Shown: positions 29,998 through 39,783, numbered from the stretch's first letter. The stretch: 64,000 nt of DNA from Arcanobacterium phocae (GCF_018913465.1 NZ_JABAPM010000001.1:248001-312000); one strand, 5' to 3'. Notes: a model not told the origin generated them from the sequence alone. Made by a program: numbers and translations.

Positions 29998-30031
29998 CTG
30001 GCTGTGGCAGTCGTGGAGCTTCCACGGCCAG
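29998..30031 (+). terminator. Hairpin after purA
   Basis: An outer CTGGC/GCCAG stem and an inner CGTGGA-GCT-TCCACG hairpin follow the purA stop. No clear T-tract follows, so it is a weak terminator or mRNA-stabilising hairpin. Confidence 0.4.
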
Positions 30032-30034
30032 CTC

Positions 30035-30040
30035 TATAAT
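30035..30040 (+). promoter_or_regulatory. Putative -10 element for purB
   Basis: A perfect TATAAT lies just after the purA hairpin and about 43 bases before the purB start chosen here. A -35 hexamer is not evident. It suggests purB has its own promoter. Confidence 0.4.
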
Positions 30041-30082
30041 TATTTCTAGTTGCACTACTTGTCCCAGAAAAGAGCAGTCTTC

Positions 30083-31510
30083 GTGGATCATTCAGCCAAG
30101 AATCGCTATGTCAATCCGTTAACAACCCGCTATGCGTCAGATTTCATGGTCGAGCAGTTCTCTCAACGAACTCGTATCGAAACCTGGCGAAAGCTGTGGG
30201 TGTCGTTAGCTCGTGCACAGCACGAACTGGGGTTGCCGATTTCAAGCGAACAAGTTGCTCAACTCCGCGATCACGTTGCGGATATCGATTGGGATGTGGT
30301 GGCCGCTCGCGAAGCGCAGGTCCGCCACGACGTGATGGCGCATGTCTATGCTTTTGGCCAGGTTGCGCCAGATGCTGCCGGTATTATCCATCTGGGTGCT
30401 ACCAGCTGCTATGTGACTGATAACGGGGATCTAGTCATTTACCGTGATGCGTTACTGCACGTGCGCCGTTCCTTGTGCACTGTCATTGCTAATTTGGCGC
30501 AGTTTGCCCAACAGTATCGAGCTATGCCAACGCTTGGATACACGCATTATCAACCTGCTCAGCTAGTGACCGTTGGCAAACGCGCTACCTTGTGGATGCA
30601 AGATTTTATGGCAGACCTTGAAGAACTCGACTTCGTGATTTCGTCTGTTCGTTTCCTTGGCTGCCGGGGAACCACTGGAACGGAAGCAAGCTTCATGGAG
30701 CTGTTCGACGGCGATGAGGAACGTATCGATCAGATGAACTCGCGGATTGCGCAAGACTTCGGATTCGATCGACTTTTCGATGTTGCTGGCCAAACCTATC
30801 CGCGTAAATTCGATTCACGGATCATGAATTGCTTGTCGTCGATTGCACAGAGTGCATATCGTATGGCGCAAGATATTCGCTTGCTACAACACGATCGCCA
30901 GGTTGAAGAACCGTTCGAGGCCCAGCAAATCGGTTCGAGTGCGATGCCGTACAAGCGCAACCCGATGCGTACCGAGCGCATTTGTTCCTTGGCACGTTAC
31001 GTCATGTCCGACGTCGCTAATCCAACGATGACGGCGGCAACTCAGTGGTTTGAACGTACCCTCGACGATTCGGCAAATCGCCGTATTTCGATGCCGGAAG
31101 GTTTCTTGGCTACCGATGCGATCTTGCGTCTGTGTATGAATGTGACGTTTAATTTGCATGTTAACGACCAGATCATCGCAAAGTCGGTGCGTGACTATTT
31201 GCCATTTATTGCTACCGAAAATATTTTGATGGAAGCCGTCAAGCGTGGCGGCGATCGGCAAGAATTACACGAATTGATTCGCGAAGAATCTCACCGTGCA
31301 ACTGCCTTGATGAAGGCCGGCGAACCGTTTGATTTATTGGGTGCACTTGCTATGCATACAGAGTTCAATATGACGGAAGAGGAATTGAACGCAGTGCTCG
31401 ATCCGGCTGCGTTTATTGGACGCTGCCCGCAGCAAGTCGATAACTATTTGGCTAGTGTGCGTCAAGCGATTGGGGAGTGCCAGCCAAGCGATCAGCTGCT
31501 AGCGGTTTAG
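30083..31510 (+). CDS. purB: Adenylosuccinate lyase PurB
   Basis: Adenylosuccinate lyase, 475 residues, acting twice in purine synthesis: on SAICAR and on adenylosuccinate, releasing fumarate. The fumarase/aspartase superfamily signature GSSAMPYKRNPMRTE is near 285, with the flexible-loop catalytic Ser; the HLGATSCYVTDN block near 108 and TLGYTHYQPAQ near 160 carry other active-site residues. The open frame starts at TTG 30050, but GTG 30083 fits the usual N terminus (VDHSAKNRYVNPLTTRYAS) and has AAAGAG upstream. It lies 96 bases after purA. Confidence 0.92.
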   Translation: MDHSAKNRYVNPLTTRYASDFMVEQFSQRTRIETWRKLWVSLARAQHELGLPISSEQVAQLRDHVADIDWDVVAAREAQVRHDVMAHVYAFGQVAPDAAGIIHLGATSCYVTDNGDLVIYRDALLHVRRSLCTVIANLAQFAQQYRAMPTLGYTHYQPAQLVTVGKRATLWMQDFMADLEELDFVISSVRFLGCRGTTGTEASFMELFDGDEERIDQMNSRIAQDFGFDRLFDVAGQTYPRKFDSRIMNCLSSIAQSAYRMAQDIRLLQHDRQVEEPFEAQQIGSSAMPYKRNPMRTERICSLARYVMSDVANPTMTAATQWFERTLDDSANRRISMPEGFLATDAILRLCMNVTFNLHVNDQIIAKSVRDYLPFIATENILMEAVKRGGDRQELHELIREESHRATALMKAGEPFDLLGALAMHTEFNMTEEELNAVLDPAAFIGRCPQQVDNYLASVRQAIGECQPSDQLLAV

Positions 31511-31590
31511 TCTGATGGTAGAGGTAGCTCTACTAAAAAAGTAGAAGCCGGGCTATTTCAACTCGAGTGTGAATGCATCATAATCGAGTT

Positions 31591-32436
31591 ATGAATAAAA
31601 AGTCGAGGATACAACAATGGCTAAGGATTCCTGCATTACTGTTAGCTACAGTGTTGTTATGTTCAGGATGCTCAACGTTTGAGGCGCTCACTCGCTACTA
31701 TGCACGGGACAAAATCCACTGTCAGCTGGCATATCCCGATATTCAACATTTTTCGTGTGGTGATATAGCCTATGCCATCACTGCCGAGCGAGCAGAAGAC
31801 GAGCAAGTCGGGGACTGGATCGGATACATCCGTCAACTCGTTGTTGTCGATAAAACTGGCAAGGTAGTGGCCTACCAAGATGCAACCATTATGTACGACC
31901 CAGATGTTGTGGTAGATGGCGAGCAAAAGCAACCAGGTAACCATACAATACAATTTTTCAACGTCTACCGTGAACACGGCGAATCCACGGCACTACTCGT
32001 CGATATTGGAAATCAACGTTACCGCGCAGTTGACGAACGTCAGCTTGATCCAGGGAGTGAACTCTATACTCCGCAACCTCTTGCGCAAGACGCGTCCAGT
32101 GATAGCCATGAGGCATCCCTCCGCCTCGATCCGGAAAATGCTTACGTATTCTATGCTTACGGGCAACGTTATACGGTCACGAATGAAAAACTCGGCGACC
32201 GCCAACTGGGAGAACTGATCGGTGGAATAGACGATGTCGTTGTGTTCGACGTCGAGAGTGCCCGTCCACTATCTAAAAAGCAGCTTGCTGAAATTGACTG
32301 GCTGGGAACACAATCGGACAAAGAGCGTGATGTGTGGAATTATGGGGAAGTGTCACACATACAGGGCAGCGATCCAGATCAAGAGTTAGCGGTGGAGATC
32401 AACGGTAGTTACCGACTAGCGCGGCGCATAGAATGA
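31591..32436 (+). CDS. Lipoprotein with duplicated domain, possibly NisI/SpaI-like
   Basis: A 281-residue predicted lipoprotein. The signal peptide ends in LLCSGCS, with the lipidation Cys near 27. The mature part holds two related repeats: YAITAERAEDEQVGDWIGYI followed by RQLVVVD, and later YTVTNEKLGDRQLGELIGGI followed by DDVVVFD. Both follow the pattern (I/V)T-E---D-Q-G--IG-I---VV-D. Two-repeat lipoproteins of this kind include NisI/SpaI-type lantibiotic immunity proteins, so a role in binding a peptide is possible; I cannot confirm this. No lantibiotic genes are near. An alternative start is ATG 31573, six codons earlier. Its right-hand neighbour, a TetR gene, converges on it. Confidence 0.7.
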   Translation: MNKKSRIQQWLRIPALLLATVLLCSGCSTFEALTRYYARDKIHCQLAYPDIQHFSCGDIAYAITAERAEDEQVGDWIGYIRQLVVVDKTGKVVAYQDATIMYDPDVVVDGEQKQPGNHTIQFFNVYREHGESTALLVDIGNQRYRAVDERQLDPGSELYTPQPLAQDASSDSHEASLRLDPENAYVFYAYGQRYTVTNEKLGDRQLGELIGGIDDVVVFDVESARPLSKKQLAEIDWLGTQSDKERDVWNYGEVSHIQGSDPDQELAVEINGSYRLARRIE

Positions 32437-32446
32437 GGCATCGTTT

Positions 32447-33028
32447 TTAGATGAGATGAGTGTGTAAGTGTAGAGTCTCAGCGATGATTCGGGCGATCTT
32501 TTCGTTGGAAATTTCGGGGTTTGACCGGATGAGTGCAGCCAAGCCAGTGAGTAGAATGTAGAGAGTCTCATTGATATGGGAAATACTGATAGAGTGCCGC
32601 TTCTCGTAGTCTTGGACTGTTGTTTCGCTAATATAGAGTGCAATTCTGCGGGCCGCTCGGTCAATGAAGACAAGATACAACTGAGCATTTGCGTCATGCG
32701 CTAGGCTCGTGGCAAAAGGACCGTCCTCATGGAGAATTTTACGCATCAGCACGGTGGCTTCGTCTAAGGCTTTCTCAATATTTCCTGGCTCGCGAGCGTT
32801 GTTCCATTCCTCGAGTTCTTCGAGGAATTCATCAATCACGTAGTCAAGAAGCGCTTCTACCACTTCTTCCTTAGTTGCGAAATAATGGTAAAAAAGCGAC
32901 CGAGTGATATCAGCCTCGGCGGTGATAGCCGACACGGTGATCTTTGAGGCACCATCTCGAATAATGACTCGATGCGTAGCATCGAGAATCGACTTGCGGG
33001 TTTGCATACTGCGTGCTTGCTTGACCAT
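32447..33028 (-). CDS. TetR-family transcriptional regulator
   Basis: TetR-family regulator of 193 residues. The helix-turn-helix is at about 25-65 (ISKVT-type pattern SKITVSAITAEADITRSLFY, followed by HYFATKEEVVEALL). The rest is the helical ligand-binding domain with no assignable inducer. ATG 33028 has AAGGAG ten bases upstream; a GTG three codons earlier sits against that site and is unlikely. It is divergent from the wall-anchored nucleotidase gene across a 170-base AT-rich spacer, so it may control that gene and its own. Confidence 0.82.
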   Translation of the reverse strand: MVKQARSMQTRKSILDATHRVIIRDGASKITVSAITAEADITRSLFYHYFATKEEVVEALLDYVIDEFLEELEEWNNAREPGNIEKALDEATVLMRKILHEDGPFATSLAHDANAQLYLVFIDRAARRIALYISETTVQDYEKRHSISISHINETLYILLTGLAALIRSNPEISNEKIARIIAETLHLHTHLI

Positions 33029-33198
33029 TTTTATCACTCTCCTTAGCCAGAATAGGAATTATATGGAATAAAAGTCAACATCAGACTATCAGTTTACAAA
33101 TCAATTAAACATTTTTAACAGATCTCTATTGTTCACAACGCTGTCAAATTGTTAGTCTGGAACTGTTTGCTTTGAGATCTAATCGATGGAGATATGAT

Positions 33199-35469
33199 AT
33201 GCGTAAACATTTATCCCGCCCGTTGTGCGGTGCAAGTCTAGCGATAGCGCTAGTCCTTGCGCCAACGTCAGCTTGGGCAGACGAGACAACGAATACTGCT
33301 AGTGCAGATAGCAGTGACATTGTCACTCTAGACCTTTATAACCTAACCGATATTCACGGACATATTGAAAAGGTCGCCAAAACTGATAAAAAGACTAAGC
33401 AAGAAAAAGTCAGCGAATCTGGTATTCCAGCAGTGCAATGCTATTTGCAAGATGCGTACAAGACCAATCCGAAGTCTACTCTGACACTTTTGGGAGACAA
33501 CATTGGTGCGTCACCGTATACTTCTGGCTCCCAAAAAGATAACCCAACGATTGCAGCTTTAAACCAATTGCCAGTCATCGGATCGACTATTGGCAACCAC
33601 GAATTAGATCTTGGTCAGCCGGTTTTCAAACAGCGCGTAGACGGAAGTAACACGAAAGAATTTGTTAAAGTTGGCTTCCCGTATCTTGGTGCAAACGTTA
33701 AGGGAATGGGGACATACAAGGTCGGCGATAAAGATATCCCGTATTTGAAAGATTATGCTTTGGCCGATCTTGATGGAATTAAGGTTGCATTCATTGGCGC
33801 TATTGCGCAAGATGTGCCTTTTAAACTCAGTCCGGACACCACTAAAGGATTGACCTTCGAAGATCCGATCGCTGAGATGGGACGTCTCGCTAAGGAACTT
33901 AAAGCCAGCGGAGAGGCTCAGATCGTCGTTGCAATGCTTGACGACGACGTTAAGAATAACTATCCGAAGATGCCTGCCGAAATTGACGTATTGATGGGCG
34001 GAGATACCCACGTTCCATACGAATTCGACAAGGTTGATTCTGCAGTTAAGCTCGATTCGGTTAATCCGCTACTTGCTGGAATCTCTTCCGGATCATATAC
34101 CGATAACCTCGGATTGGTCCGTGTGGAATTTGATAAAAAAGCCAACAAAGTAGTTAAGGCAGATTCGATCTTAATTCCAGCGCAGGAAGTCGTAGAAAAG
34201 AGTAACCCCGACTGCCTCGAAAATGCATCAGCAGCAAAAGTTGTTAAAGCTGCCCAAAATGCAGCTAAAGAAGCTGGCAAAGTTGAGATTGTTTCGGGCG
34301 TAAAAACACAGTGGAATCGTGGCGTTTTCTTAGAGCCCGGAAAAGAACAGCCTGAGCCAGGGTCGAACCGCGGTGTTGAATCTACTCTAGGGAATCTGGT
34401 AGCAGATTCGATTCTTGACCAGGTTACGATCGATGGTACAACTCCCGTTGATTTCGGCGTCGTTAATGCCGGCGGATTGCGGGCCGATCTTGTCCCAACC
34501 AACGGTGTGCTCACATACGCTGACACATATAAGGCACTGCCATTCTCAAACGAACTAGGTTATGCGCCTATGACGGGTAAGCAATTCAAGCAGGCACTTG
34601 AAAATCAGTGGAAAACTAACTTGAATTCACAAAACTCCCGTCCGATGTTGCGGTTGGGAACGTCGTCAAACCTCACGTACACCTACGATGCAACAAAGCC
34701 TGCCGGCGAGCGGATTACGTCGATTTTGCTTAACGGACAGCCAATGGACATGGACAAGACGTATAACGTTGGCTCCATGACATTTGTTTTGCAAGGTGGC
34801 GACGGCTATTTTGAGAAAGGCTTGACTGTAAAGACATTCGGCGAACTCGATCGCGACGGTTTCAACAAGTATTTGAAGAAGATCACCGGACCGAAGCTCA
34901 CCTCCGCCACACTTAAGCGTGGAGTTGGTATCACATTGCCAACAGAAGTTATCTCTGAAGGTGCTGATATCACCATTCCGTTGCGGGGACTTTCGTTCAC
35001 TGAAGGTAATGGAATGACCAAGCAGGCAACCGTTACTGTCGGGACGGCATCACAAACAGTCGCCGTTGATAATGCGCTTCTTGAGCCAAATGCTGAAAAA
35101 GAAACATCGGTAATCACCACTGACGGTGCCGGACAAGCTTCTGCTACATTGCCTACTGCAGGTATCTGCCAGGCAGCTACCGGCGTTGTAGACATGCCAG
35201 TTACAGTCGCTACCGACTTCGGAACTGTTGTGACCAAGGAAGCTGGTTTAACAGTCAAAGTTGATTGCGGTAAGAATGCGCAATCGGATACGGCAGGAAA
35301 GACTCCGCAGGATCAAAAGGATGGAAAGAAGCCCGGATCAGATGAGTCGAAGACTTCTAAGCTGGCAAAGACTGGTTTTGCAGGTGCGCAGATAGCCGGA
35401 CTGGCAGCACTGATGTTGCTTGCTGGTGGCGTTCTTATCGGTTCGAAACATCGCCGGTCAATGAACTGA
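33199..35469 (+). CDS. Cell-wall-anchored 5'-nucleotidase/UshA-family enzyme
   Basis: Secreted 756-residue metallophosphoesterase of the 5'-nucleotidase/UshA family, likely releasing phosphate and nucleosides from extracellular nucleotides. A signal peptide covers about 1-28. The metal-binding motifs are DLYNLTDIHGHIE, GDNIGASPYTSG, GNHELDLG and MGGDTHVPY. The C-terminal nucleotide-binding domain has LGNLVADSILDQ, NAGGLRADL and LPFSNELG. After a Lys/Asp-rich spacer the protein ends with a sorting signal: LAKTG, a hydrophobic helix and the tail KHRRSMN. The LAKTG form rather than LPKTG suggests a class E sortase. Start ATG 33199 is preceded by GGAGA; the frame's upstream codons are not needed. 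In some actinobacteria and streptococci such enzymes make adenosine that blunts host defence. Confidence 0.9.
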   Translation: MRKHLSRPLCGASLAIALVLAPTSAWADETTNTASADSSDIVTLDLYNLTDIHGHIEKVAKTDKKTKQEKVSESGIPAVQCYLQDAYKTNPKSTLTLLGDNIGASPYTSGSQKDNPTIAALNQLPVIGSTIGNHELDLGQPVFKQRVDGSNTKEFVKVGFPYLGANVKGMGTYKVGDKDIPYLKDYALADLDGIKVAFIGAIAQDVPFKLSPDTTKGLTFEDPIAEMGRLAKELKASGEAQIVVAMLDDDVKNNYPKMPAEIDVLMGGDTHVPYEFDKVDSAVKLDSVNPLLAGISSGSYTDNLGLVRVEFDKKANKVVKADSILIPAQEVVEKSNPDCLENASAAKVVKAAQNAAKEAGKVEIVSGVKTQWNRGVFLEPGKEQPEPGSNRGVESTLGNLVADSILDQVTIDGTTPVDFGVVNAGGLRADLVPTNGVLTYADTYKALPFSNELGYAPMTGKQFKQALENQWKTNLNSQNSRPMLRLGTSSNLTYTYDATKPAGERITSILLNGQPMDMDKTYNVGSMTFVLQGGDGYFEKGLTVKTFGELDRDGFNKYLKKITGPKLTSATLKRGVGITLPTEVISEGADITIPLRGLSFTEGNGMTKQATVTVGTASQTVAVDNALLEPNAEKETSVITTDGAGQASATLPTAGICQAATGVVDMPVTVATDFGTVVTKEAGLTVKVDCGKNAQSDTAGKTPQDQKDGKKPGSDESKTSKLAKTGFAGAQIAGLAALMLLAGGVLIGSKHRRSMN

Positions 35470-35489
35470 CAGTAAGCCCAATTTAATAG

Positions 35490-35535
35490 CTAAGCCGCAC
35501 CGAACAGTCTTTCGGCGCGGCTTAGCTTATTTTAA
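35490..35535 (+). terminator. Terminator after nucleotidase gene
   Basis: A hairpin CTAAGCCGC-a-CCGAA / TTCGG-c-GCGGCTTAG is followed by a T-rich run (CTTATTTTAAT). It is a good intrinsic terminator. Confidence 0.75.
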
Positions 35536-35627
35536 TAGTTATAACCATAACAATTTACGCAACGATTACTGTGCGTAAATCGAGTAGAGTAGTGCATTGA
35601 TTGGAATACCTAAGTAGGGGAGAAAGA

Positions 35628-37037
35628 GTGTCTCAACATCGAGTAGTTGTTATCGGATCAGGATTCGGCGGCTTATTTGCAACCAAAGCCTTACGTAAGG
35701 CTAATGTGGACGTCACGATGATTTCTCGGACGACTCACCACTTGTTCCAACCCTTGCTGTATCAAGTAGCAACCGGTATTTTGTCACCAGGTGAAATCGC
35801 TCCAACTACTCGTGAAATCCTCTCCAAACAGCGTAATACGCAGGTGCTTTTGGGTCTCGTTGAAGACATAGACGTTGATGCTCAAGAAGTTGTATGGCGT
35901 TACCACAACCGTGAAGTGCGCACCGGCTACGATTCGCTCATCGTAGCTGCTGGAGCCGATCAGTCTTATTTTGGCAATGACCAGTTTTCTCGCTATGCTC
36001 CAGGCTTGAAAACGATTGACGATGCGCTAGAAATTCGCGCCCGTATTCTAGGCGCTTTCGAAATAGCAGAGTTAGAAGATGATCCGCAAAAGCGCCAGGA
36101 TATTCTGACGTTCGTCGTCGTCGGCGCAGGACCAACCGGCGTTGAAGTTGCCGGACAGATTCGCGAACTTGCTTCCAAGACCCTTAAAAAAGAATTCCGC
36201 AACTTTGATCCGCGTGATGCTCGCGTGATCCTCGTTGACGGAGCGGATCATCCATTGCCGCCATTCGGCGAAAGTCTTGGCAAGCGCACACGCAAAGCAC
36301 TCGAAAAGCTTGGCATTGAAGTTCTGATGGGACAGATGGTTGTCGGAATGACGGATCGTACCGTGACGTTGCGTGATCGAGAAGGTAACGAACAAACAAT
36401 CAATTCGATCTGCAAGGTGTGGTCAGCTGGCGTCCAAGGATCACCGTTGGGTAAGAAGCTACAAGAACGCACCGGAGTTGAGCTTGATCGTGCCGGGCGC
36501 GTGCGGGTCAATCCAGACTTGACGATTCCGGGCCATCCTGAGATTTTTGTTGTCGGTGACATGATGTCACTCGATGGCGTTCCAGGTGTAGCCCAAGGTG
36601 CAATCCAGCCAGGGCGCTTTGCTGCTCAAGCGATTATCGACCGGCTTGCTGGAAAGCCTACTGCAGAGAAATTCGAATACAACGACAAAGGTTCCATGGC
36701 CACAATCGCCAAATCCAAAGCAGTCGTCAAAATTGGCAAACTAGAATTCGATGGTTTTATTGCCTGGCTAGCCTGGTGCGTCCTCCATATTTTGACGCTT
36801 TCCGGATTCAAGACACGTTTTTCGACGTTGATGCGGTGGGCGATTAGCTATTTGTCCAATGCTCGTTCCGCGCGTTCGACGACGAACCAGCAACTCGTTG
36901 GGCGGCTTGCGTTAAAAGCATTAGGAGACCATGCTTCTGGACATCTCATTTTGGGTGACGTCGATCCAGAACCACTAGCGAAACTTGCTGAAAAAGCATC
37001 CCGTCAGCAGCTTGACGATAATAACGCCAATAGCTAA
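35628..37037 (+). CDS. ndh: Type II NADH dehydrogenase (NDH-2)
   Basis: Non-proton-pumping NADH:quinone oxidoreductase of the respiratory chain, 469 residues, a monotopic membrane protein. The FAD Rossmann motif is VVVIGSGFGGLFATKAL at the N terminus; the NADH motif is FVVVGAGPTGVEVAGQI near 165. The second FAD contact is VVGDMMSLDGVPGVAQGAIQ near 310, whose AQGAIQ block also helps form the quinone site. A hydrophobic stretch (FDGFIAWLAWCVLHILTLSGF) marks the C-terminal membrane anchor. The start is GTG 35628 with GGGGAGAAAGA before it, which gives a normal N terminus. It is a single-gene unit between two terminators. Confidence 0.92.
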   Translation: MSQHRVVVIGSGFGGLFATKALRKANVDVTMISRTTHHLFQPLLYQVATGILSPGEIAPTTREILSKQRNTQVLLGLVEDIDVDAQEVVWRYHNREVRTGYDSLIVAAGADQSYFGNDQFSRYAPGLKTIDDALEIRARILGAFEIAELEDDPQKRQDILTFVVVGAGPTGVEVAGQIRELASKTLKKEFRNFDPRDARVILVDGADHPLPPFGESLGKRTRKALEKLGIEVLMGQMVVGMTDRTVTLRDREGNEQTINSICKVWSAGVQGSPLGKKLQERTGVELDRAGRVRVNPDLTIPGHPEIFVVGDMMSLDGVPGVAQGAIQPGRFAAQAIIDRLAGKPTAEKFEYNDKGSMATIAKSKAVVKIGKLEFDGFIAWLAWCVLHILTLSGFKTRFSTLMRWAISYLSNARSARSTTNQQLVGRLALKALGDHASGHLILGDVDPEPLAKLAEKASRQQLDDNNANS

Positions 37038-37089
37038 GCGAAAATGCTGGGAGAATTCCTGAGGATTCGGTAGTTCTCACGAGCATTAT

Positions 37090-37136
37090 ACGGACATTAC
37101 TTGGAGAGATAGATTCCAGGTAATGTCCGTTTTCGT
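37090..37136 (+). terminator. Terminator after ndh
   Basis: ACGGACATTAC pairs with GTAATGTCCGT around an inner TGGA/TCCA stem, followed by TTTTCGTT. A strong intrinsic terminator about 50 bases after ndh. Confidence 0.8.
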
Positions 37137-37257
37137 TATTTGGTGAGGAAGTATTAGGTGCGTCGTCGAAAAAGATAACGGAAAAGCGGTTTATAGGTGA
37201 ACGAGCGCACACATCAGGGGTACATTATGATTGTAATGAATCCGAAAGTGAGCCAAC

Positions 37258-38730
37258 ATGAATGAATCAATCTACAAAGCCGTAGATCAACTCATCGATT
37301 ATTCACGCAAACACCTAGCGTTAGATCCTCGAAATGAGGATTATGTTCGTAACCTTATTTTTGCGATCTTTAGCCTTGATGGTTACCGTCCTACCGGGGA
37401 AATATGTACCGATGATAAGCCTGATAAAGTAATCGCAGATTTTACACACGCATGTGTAGAAGCAGGTTTAATCTCCGAGCAAGAGGAAGTTGCCTTAGCA
37501 GACCGTGTTATGGGAATCCTGTCCCTGCGTCCCGCTGAAATAGATGACCGCTACCAAGCCATGGCAGCGGAACACGGCGGAATGGCAGCGATGCGCTGGT
37601 TCTATGACTATTGTGTGGCAAACCATTACGTCAAACGCGCAGTTTTAGATAAGAATCCGCGTTTTGACATCGGGAAACTTACTATCACCATCAATTTAGC
37701 GAAACCTGAATTTCGAGATCCGAAGAAAGCAGCAACTGGTAACTCAGTAGCCGGTGGCTATCCGCAATGTGTCATCTGCCATGAGAATGAAGGGTTTGCG
37801 GGACGACAAAAAGCGACTTTGCGTACCGTTCCACTGCACTTAGACGGGCAAGAATGGTTCTGGCAGTTCTCTCCCTATGGGTATTTTGATCAGCACGGAA
37901 TTGCAGTGAATACTGAGCACACCCCGATGCATATCGATCACCGAACTTTCTATCGTCTGATGGATTTTGTGGATCAATTCCCGCAGTACTTTATTGGTTG
38001 TAACGCCACGTTGCCGCGCATCGGGGGCTCTGTCCTGGGACACGACCACTACCAGGGTGGTGGGGAAGTACTACCGATGCAAAAGGCATCAGCAACTGCT
38101 ACGTTCACGCTAGCGGATGAGCCCGACGTCGTCGTTGAAATCGTCGATTGGTTCTCAACTGTTGTGCGCGTTGTGGGCCGTGACAGAGATGCAGTGGCGC
38201 GTGTTAGCGCGCGGATATCTGATGCTTGGGAGAGCTTTTCGGAACCAGAAATCGGTATCATTCCGCGCGATCAAGACGGTATCCATTCTGGCGTGTCTCC
38301 AACGTGTAGTGTGACCGACCGTGGCTATGAGATGAGCATTATTTTCCGGTCGAACATCACCAGTGAAGAATTCCCGGCAGGCGTGTTCCATGCGCATCCA
38401 GAATTCTTCGCTATTAAACAGGAATCTATTGGGCTTATCGAAGCTCAAGGCCTCTTTATCCTGCCTGCTCGATTACAGCGACAGCTTGGCATCCTGGCAG
38501 ACGCGATTGAAAAGGGGCATGAGCTTCCAGCGGAGATAGCAGAGTTCTCGCTTGTTGATTCGGAAGTTCGTGCTACGTTGCAAGGTAGCCAAGAACGCTC
38601 AGCTATCGATGCTGCGATTCGCGAAGAGCTGGGTAGTATCTGCGAACGCATCTTGACCAACACGGCTGTGTTCAAAGAAGAGCAGAGACTGGTATCGTTC
38701 CTAGAAAATCTCGGTATGGTTAAGCTTTAA
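37258..38730 (+). CDS. galT: Galactose-1-P uridylyltransferase, class II
   Basis: UDP-glucose--hexose-1-phosphate uridylyltransferase, 490 residues, the second Leloir pathway enzyme: it exchanges galactose-1-P with the glucose-1-P of UDP-glucose. Length and the start (YSRKHLALDPRNEDYVRN) fit the class II GalT family typical of Firmicutes and some actinobacteria. CVICHENEGFAG is in the middle, and the catalytic histidine triad is in GCNATLPRIGGSVLGHDHYQ, the counterpart of the H-P-H motif of class I. It is followed after 31 bases by galE, with galK facing them from the other side. Confidence 0.9.
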   Translation: MNESIYKAVDQLIDYSRKHLALDPRNEDYVRNLIFAIFSLDGYRPTGEICTDDKPDKVIADFTHACVEAGLISEQEEVALADRVMGILSLRPAEIDDRYQAMAAEHGGMAAMRWFYDYCVANHYVKRAVLDKNPRFDIGKLTITINLAKPEFRDPKKAATGNSVAGGYPQCVICHENEGFAGRQKATLRTVPLHLDGQEWFWQFSPYGYFDQHGIAVNTEHTPMHIDHRTFYRLMDFVDQFPQYFIGCNATLPRIGGSVLGHDHYQGGGEVLPMQKASATATFTLADEPDVVVEIVDWFSTVVRVVGRDRDAVARVSARISDAWESFSEPEIGIIPRDQDGIHSGVSPTCSVTDRGYEMSIIFRSNITSEEFPAGVFHAHPEFFAIKQESIGLIEAQGLFILPARLQRQLGILADAIEKGHELPAEIAEFSLVDSEVRATLQGSQERSAIDAAIREELGSICERILTNTAVFKEEQRLVSFLENLGMVKL

Positions 38731-38761
38731 ACGGGCAGAATAACAATTTTAAGGAGCTAAT

Positions 38762-39775
38762 ATGACAACGGTTTTGGTCGCCGGTGGGGCTGGTTTTATC
38801 GGCACTCACACTACGGTTGAACTCTTGAATAAAGGGTACGATGTGGTGTGCGTGGATAATTTTTCAAATTCTTCGCCAGAAGCGATTAAGCGAGTTCAAG
38901 CGATAACGGGTAAGAGCCTGCGGTTCTATGATGCTGACGTTCGCGATGCGAATGCGCTCAACGAAGTGTTTACCGAAAACGAGATTGATTGGGTCATTCA
39001 TTTTGCTGGGTTCAAGGCTGTCGGCGAATCGGTTGAAAAACCGCTCGAATACTATGACAACAACATCGGCGGTGCGTTGTGCTTGCTACAGACCATGCGC
39101 GAACACGGAGTGAAGAAGTTCGTCTTTTCGAGTTCCGCAACCGTCTATGGCGAGACAACTGATTTGCCATTGACGGAAGAATCTCCGGCAGGTCTTGCCA
39201 CTAACCCATACGGATACACTAAGGTTTTCGAAGAGCAGATTTTGCGCGATCTATACAAGTCTGATCCGTCATGGACAGTTGTTATTTTGCGCTACTTCAA
39301 CCCGGTGGGCGCTCATGAAAGTGGTTTGATAGGTGAAGACCCCAAGGGTATTCCAGCGAACTTAACGCCATACGTAGCGAAGGTAGCAGTTGGAGAATTG
39401 GACCGGGTACGAGTATTTGGTGACGATTACGATACCCCAGACGGCACGGGTGTTCGCGACTACATCCACGTTGTGGATCTTGCACGCGGTCACGTGGCCG
39501 CTACTGACAATATTTCTGAGCCAGGCGTTTACGTCTATAATTTGGGCACGGGACATGGGTATTCGGTGCTCGATGTTATTAAGGCATACGAGCGTGCTGC
39601 AGGTAAGGAAATCCCATATGAGGTAGTGCCACGACGTGCTGGTGACGTCGCTGCAAATTATGCAGATCCATCAAAGGCCCGCAGAGAATTGCATTGGGAA
39701 GCTACTCATACCATTGAAGATATGGCAGAATCCTCGATGCGTTGGCAGACGGCTAATCCGCAAGGTTACCGCTGA
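38762..39775 (+). CDS. galE: UDP-glucose 4-epimerase GalE
   Basis: NAD-dependent UDP-glucose/UDP-galactose epimerase, 337 residues, a short-chain dehydrogenase-like enzyme. The NAD loop is VAGGAGFIGTHTTVELL at the N terminus. The catalytic Ser is in VFSSSATVYG (about 123) and the Tyr-x-x-x-Lys pair in NPYGYTKVFEEQIL. The substrate-binding RYFNPVGAHESG follows. AAGGAG precedes ATG 38762. Cotranscribed with galT; a terminator follows. Confidence 0.95.
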   Translation: MTTVLVAGGAGFIGTHTTVELLNKGYDVVCVDNFSNSSPEAIKRVQAITGKSLRFYDADVRDANALNEVFTENEIDWVIHFAGFKAVGESVEKPLEYYDNNIGGALCLLQTMREHGVKKFVFSSSATVYGETTDLPLTEESPAGLATNPYGYTKVFEEQILRDLYKSDPSWTVVILRYFNPVGAHESGLIGEDPKGIPANLTPYVAKVAVGELDRVRVFGDDYDTPDGTGVRDYIHVVDLARGHVAATDNISEPGVYVYNLGTGHGYSVLDVIKAYERAAGKEIPYEVVPRRAGDVAANYADPSKARRELHWEATHTIEDMAESSMRWQTANPQGYR

Positions 39776-39783
39776 ATCTAATA

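Noticed and set aside
33082-33157. CAGACTA/TAGTCTG inverted repeat between the TetR and nucleotidase genes as an operator
   Set aside because: The arms are only seven bases long and about 60 bases apart, which is not typical of a TetR operator; could be chance in AT-rich DNA.
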